NCBI GenBank assembly: GCA_024233085.1
Contig: JACKQC010000024.1
Location: 1-63,515, forward strand
Reading direction: 5' to 3'
Length of the DNA: 63,515 bases
Source of the DNA: Akkermansiaceae bacterium
Lineage (GTDB): Bacteria; Verrucomicrobiota; Verrucomicrobiia; Verrucomicrobiales; DEV007
The notes under the pieces are model-generated. The model did not search any database, was not told the DNA's origin, and saw nothing but the letters and a program-made list of their open reading frames with translations. The translations under genes and the position numbers were made by a program. Below are positions 61,041 through 63,515 of the stretch, piece by piece. Within the stretch, counting starts at the first letter, position 1; every line of letters begins with the position of its first letter.

Positions 61041-61544
61041 TCAAAAAAGGCTAAGAATCTCAAACTTTTCGGGGAATTGATTCTTCCTTTCTGGAAATCG
61101 GTCGCAGTAGATCTCGTAGGCTTCCTTTGCCTTCTCAAACGTACTTGGGGTTACGATAAAGTCTTCCCGAAGAATATCCGATAATTGCGCGAGAAGTTCA
61201 TTAGATTTCATATGGCGTGTCGCATATACAGCTCCTTCAAGCCATCGAAGAATCTCCTCCTCCCCCAACGGAGTAATTGACCAAATTCCAGAGTCGGGCT
61301 TGGCAACGAATCCCTCATCTTTTAGACGATTTCTTGTCCATGCAAGCGCATTCGCCCATGCTTCTTCTTCTGATGCAACTGTCTTCTGGTCATTCGGCCG
61401 GACCTGGATGAGATTGTGAATTGAGACGAAGTTGATCACCTGATTCTTCTGCGGATTCGTCTTCCCGTGTTTATACTTGAGCAGGAAGAGCGCCAACAGA
61501 ACAATCATCCGCCGCTGTTTTTCTAAGCGAGAGTTCTTCGCCAT
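61041..61544 (-). CDS. integron cassette gene 4: hypothetical winged-helix-like protein
   Basis: A 167-residue protein. Residues 10-100 look like an Mrr-N-type winged helix (RRMIVLLALFLLKYKHG, EEEAWANALAWTRNRLKDEGFV, GIWSITPLGEEEILRWLEGA), a domain also common in restriction systems. No nuclease motif is present. The C-terminal half is helical. Start ATG 61544 is used; a GTG at 61556 inside the core would add four residues. It lies first in the array, right after the core at 61553. Confidence 0.65.
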   Translation of the reverse strand: MAKNSRLEKQRRMIVLLALFLLKYKHGKTNPQKNQVINFVSIHNLIQVRPNDQKTVASEEEAWANALAWTRNRLKDEGFVAKPDSGIWSITPLGEEEILRWLEGAVYATRHMKSNELLAQLSDILREDFIVTPSTFEKAKEAYEIYCDRFPERKNQFPEKFEILSLF

Positions 61545-61552
61545 CTTTTTTG

Positions 61553-61559
61553 GCACAAC
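61553..61559 (-). other. leading core site (GTTGTGC) of the cassette array
   Basis: Same core sequence as the end of attC 4, set just before cassette gene 4. No second half was found to its right, so it could be the remnant of an attI or of a deleted cassette. Confidence 0.5.
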
Positions 61560-61850
61560 AGTATTAGTTTACGCATCTGGATATCGATATATTTTTCCGA
61601 AACGACATCAGCGGCGCGTCCAGATCAAACCCGAAAACGGGCGGAGCGTCAAGCGTTTCGGGCGGTTTTCCCCCTGTTTCCGTGACAGGCCGGATTAACA
61701 CGGAGATCCAAACCTTTCGGGAATCCGAGGGAACCGATATCCGCATCCTCCAAGGCCGATATCCGCCTCCGTTCGGGGGGCTTTCGCGGGCCATGACCCC
61801 GAACGGATCGGTCGGAGCGAGGATGCCAGGCGGGCTCCTCGCCCACCGCC
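61560..61850. other. gene-free region at the array entrance
   Basis: About 290 bp. If the array has a promoter it must lie here or further right; none is clear. No integrase gene is present. Confidence 0.5.
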
Positions 61851-62222
61851 TCAAAACCGCCGCAGCGCGCCGAGCAGCTCGTTGAACTTGTCAATCAGCT
61901 CCTGCACCTCCGCCTGGGTGGGCGGGTCGCTGGCGAGATTGGAAATCGGGAACACAGTTTGCGGATTCAGCGCCGTGCCGGAGATGGCGTCGTCGAGCGC
62001 CTGCTGGCTCACTTCGCCGGTCGGCCCCTCGGGACCGATGGGACCCTCCGGACCGGGCAAGCCGTCCGCACCCGGCGATCCGGGAGCCCCGGGTTCGCCG
62101 GGCGGACCCGGCTCGCCCTGGGGGATGGACGCGATCTCCTCGTGCAAGGCCTGGAACTGCGCCCGCAAGGGCGCGGACTCGATCTCGGCATTCTCGGGAG
62201 GATAATTCGGATCGAAGGGCAT
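61851..62222 (-). CDS. collagen-like (Gly-X-Y) repeat protein
   Basis: A 123-residue protein. A short helical head (MPFDPNYPPENAEIESAPLRAQFQALHEEI) is followed by about eleven Gly-X-Y triplets (residues about 36-69, GEPGPPGEPGAPGSPGADG) and a helical tail. Such proteins are often surface or phage-tail-fibre-like, with the triplets forming a triple helix. It sits downstream of the FN3 gene on the same strand with an octanucleotide repeat between. Confidence 0.75.
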   Translation of the reverse strand: MPFDPNYPPENAEIESAPLRAQFQALHEEIASIPQGEPGPPGEPGAPGSPGADGLPGPEGPIGPEGPTGEVSQQALDDAISGTALNPQTVFPISNLASDPPTQAEVQELIDKFNELLGALRRF

Positions 62223-62306
62223 TTTTTCGCGAGTGAAGGGTTGGGGCTTGGGGCCAGAGGTTTTGGGCCCAGAGCGCGGGAAGAAGAAGGTAAATTAGCT
62301 TTCCGT

Positions 62307-62352
62307 CCCACCTTCCCACCTTCCCACCTTCCCACCTTGCCACCTTGCCACC
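62307..62352. repeat. 8-bp tandem repeat, four CCCACCTT followed by two GCCACCTT-type units
   Basis: Four exact CCCACCTT units, one GCCACCTT and a truncated GCCACC lie head to tail in the 150-bp gap between the FN3 and collagen-like genes. Slippage here would change the spacing in the intergenic region. Confidence 0.8.
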
Positions 62353-62373
62353 GCGCCAAAGGCGCGACGCCGC

Positions 62374-63096
62374 TCATGGCGCCATTTTCACGGATTCGTC
62401 GCTCCAGGGGCTTTCTCCGGCGGCGCCGACGGCCCGCACCCGGAAAGCGTAGTTCTTGCCGGGAACCAGGCTTTCGACTTTCAGCTTCGCCGCCGTCACG
62501 ATCTTGACCTGTTCCCAGGCCGCGCCCGCCACGTCGTGCTCGCGGCAGTGGATCACGTAGCTGCTCGCGCCGTGAACCTTCTTCCACGTCAGGAGGATCT
62601 GGCCGGACTGGGCGCCCATCTTGGCGAGGAAATTGATCGGGGCCGGCAGCTCGCCGATCGGCGCCGCCGTGCCGCGCACCTCGAAGCCCGCGCTCAGAAT
62701 CTTTGCCGCGTCCTTTTTGGCCTTGGTCTCGACATAGTTGCCGCGGCCGGTGGTTTCCAGTTCCAGCTTTTCACGGTAGGCGCGCAGGAGCGCCCGGGCG
62801 GAGGCCAGTTGATTCTCCAGCGCCGTCACCGTCGCCAGTTGGCCCTTGAAGGCGTCGAAGTGCGCCTGGTACTCCTCCTCCGAGGGCTCGGGTTCGGAGA
62901 AATGCTCGTTGCCCGCCATCTTGTTGATGTGGTTCTGGCAAAACGCCTCCATTTCCACATCCGATTTCTTTTGCAGTTCGAGTTTTACTTTCGCCATGTC
63001 TCTTGGGGGTTTGTCTGTTTGGGGAGGCTCCGGTCCCGATGCCTCGTCGAAAAGCGCGCCGCCATCATAACGGGCTCCACTGTCGAAGAATGCCAT
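62374..63096 (-). CDS. fibronectin type III domain protein
   Basis: A 240-residue protein. The N-terminus MAFFDSGARYDGGALFDEA is a block I recall from Verrucomicrobia proteins of this kind. Residues about 34-150 are helical (MAKVKLELQKKSDVEMEAF, EEEYQAHFDAFKGQLATVTALENQLASARALLRAYREKL). The C-terminal about 85 residues form an FN3 domain (QILLTWKKVHGASSYVIHCRE ... LKVESLVPGKNYAFRVRAVGAAGESPWS). A start at 62997 (MAKVKLEL) is possible. Probably extracellular or phage-like scaffold; no signal peptide is seen. Confidence 0.7.
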   Translation of the reverse strand: MAFFDSGARYDGGALFDEASGPEPPQTDKPPRDMAKVKLELQKKSDVEMEAFCQNHINKMAGNEHFSEPEPSEEEYQAHFDAFKGQLATVTALENQLASARALLRAYREKLELETTGRGNYVETKAKKDAAKILSAGFEVRGTAAPIGELPAPINFLAKMGAQSGQILLTWKKVHGASSYVIHCREHDVAGAAWEQVKIVTAAKLKVESLVPGKNYAFRVRAVGAAGESPWSDESVKMAP

Positions 63097-63515
63097 CGCA
63101 ACTGAGTCTCCGGTTAGGGTTTCGTCAGACCTTTTAGCGAATCTTACCCCATGAAGCAACTTGTTTTTTTAATTTTTTCGCCAGCGTTTTTCAAAATGAC
63201 TCTTTTTCAGACTTTTATGGCTGTAAATTTTTTCTTTTTTGTCCGTTTCGGGTTTATCATCGCTCCCGCTTCGTTTAACCGGCCATTTTTGAGACTTAGT
63301 TTTTAGCCTTTTGTTGTGCCCGTCTTCCCGATATCCCTGTTCTTCCTTTATCCACGGGAGATTTCTCCATCGGTCGTCCTCATTTTTGCGAAACGTGTTC
63401 CCATTCCGCTGTTTTCCGTGCCCATGGCCACGTCGCCTTTCCTCAGTTTCCGCCCCCTTTTTCCCATTTGCTCCGTCCCTTGGCTCATTGTTTTGCCGTC
63501 TTTCGTGATTTCTTT
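63097..63515. other. AT-rich gene-free region at the window end
   Basis: About 420 bp with long T-runs and Ser/Phe/Pro-type open frames that look non-coding. No RNA gene or recognisable element. Confidence 0.5.

Noticed and set aside
63311..63508. 65-codon frame at the right end
   Set aside because: Ser/Phe/Pro-rich translation of an AT-rich T-run region, with no supporting context.

Overview
This is a high-GC chromosomal segment, most likely from a member of the Verrucomicrobiota. The lineage is inferred from gene content: a DUF1501 protein, a DUF6797/PVC-type cytochrome-c dehydrogenase, FG-GAP/ASPIC (CRTAC1-like) and PQQ-propeller lipoproteins, a sulfatase, an RraA homologue, an EboD-type dehydroquinate synthase, and collagen-like plus fibronectin-III proteins. 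Many start codons lack a clear Shine-Dalgarno sequence. No rRNA, tRNA or CRISPR array was found.

Layout. 1-9000: envelope and periplasmic hydrolases, an EboD-type synthase and a GT39-like glycosyltransferase. 9000-13140: an ECF sigma factor with a very large anti-sigma/von Willebrand A fusion. 13500-20750: DUF1501 protein, recO, prfB with its programmed +1 frameshift, a C39-like peptidase, aquaporin, sulfotransferase and RraA homologue. 20950-27060: outer-membrane protein, pgl, fabG, esterase, EEP nuclease and sulfatase. 27288-31010: a 1240-residue TIR-nSTAND ATPase with about ten predicted membrane helices, the best candidate for a new defence or cell-suicide protein. 31100-36000: oxidoreductase, YfiH, ispE, hicBA with a truncated toxin, and a PQQ propeller. 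36060-42250: haem-linked dehydrogenase, GT87 enzyme, an outer-membrane barrel behind a Fur-like box, a cytochrome lipoprotein and a GNAT enzyme. 42400-49620: vWA protein, sensor kinase/response regulator pair and FG-GAP lipoprotein. 49855-55794: a complete RND efflux operon (adaptor, pump, TolC).

56000-61560 is an accessory island. It holds a decayed TPR gene, an IS91-like element (tyrosine recombinase plus HUH transposase and a terminal hairpin), and then four lower-GC, promoterless genes on the minus strand separated by attC-like recombination sites. That is an integron cassette array with no integron integrase visible (CALIN type). The window ends with collagen-like and FN3 proteins and an AT-rich gene-free stretch.

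The most striking non-coding structure is a family of 19-bp palindromes (GACCCAAC-AGG-GTTGGGTC), set in pairs or triplets at a 22-bp period (once 23), at seven intergenic places between 4.1 and 49.7 kb.
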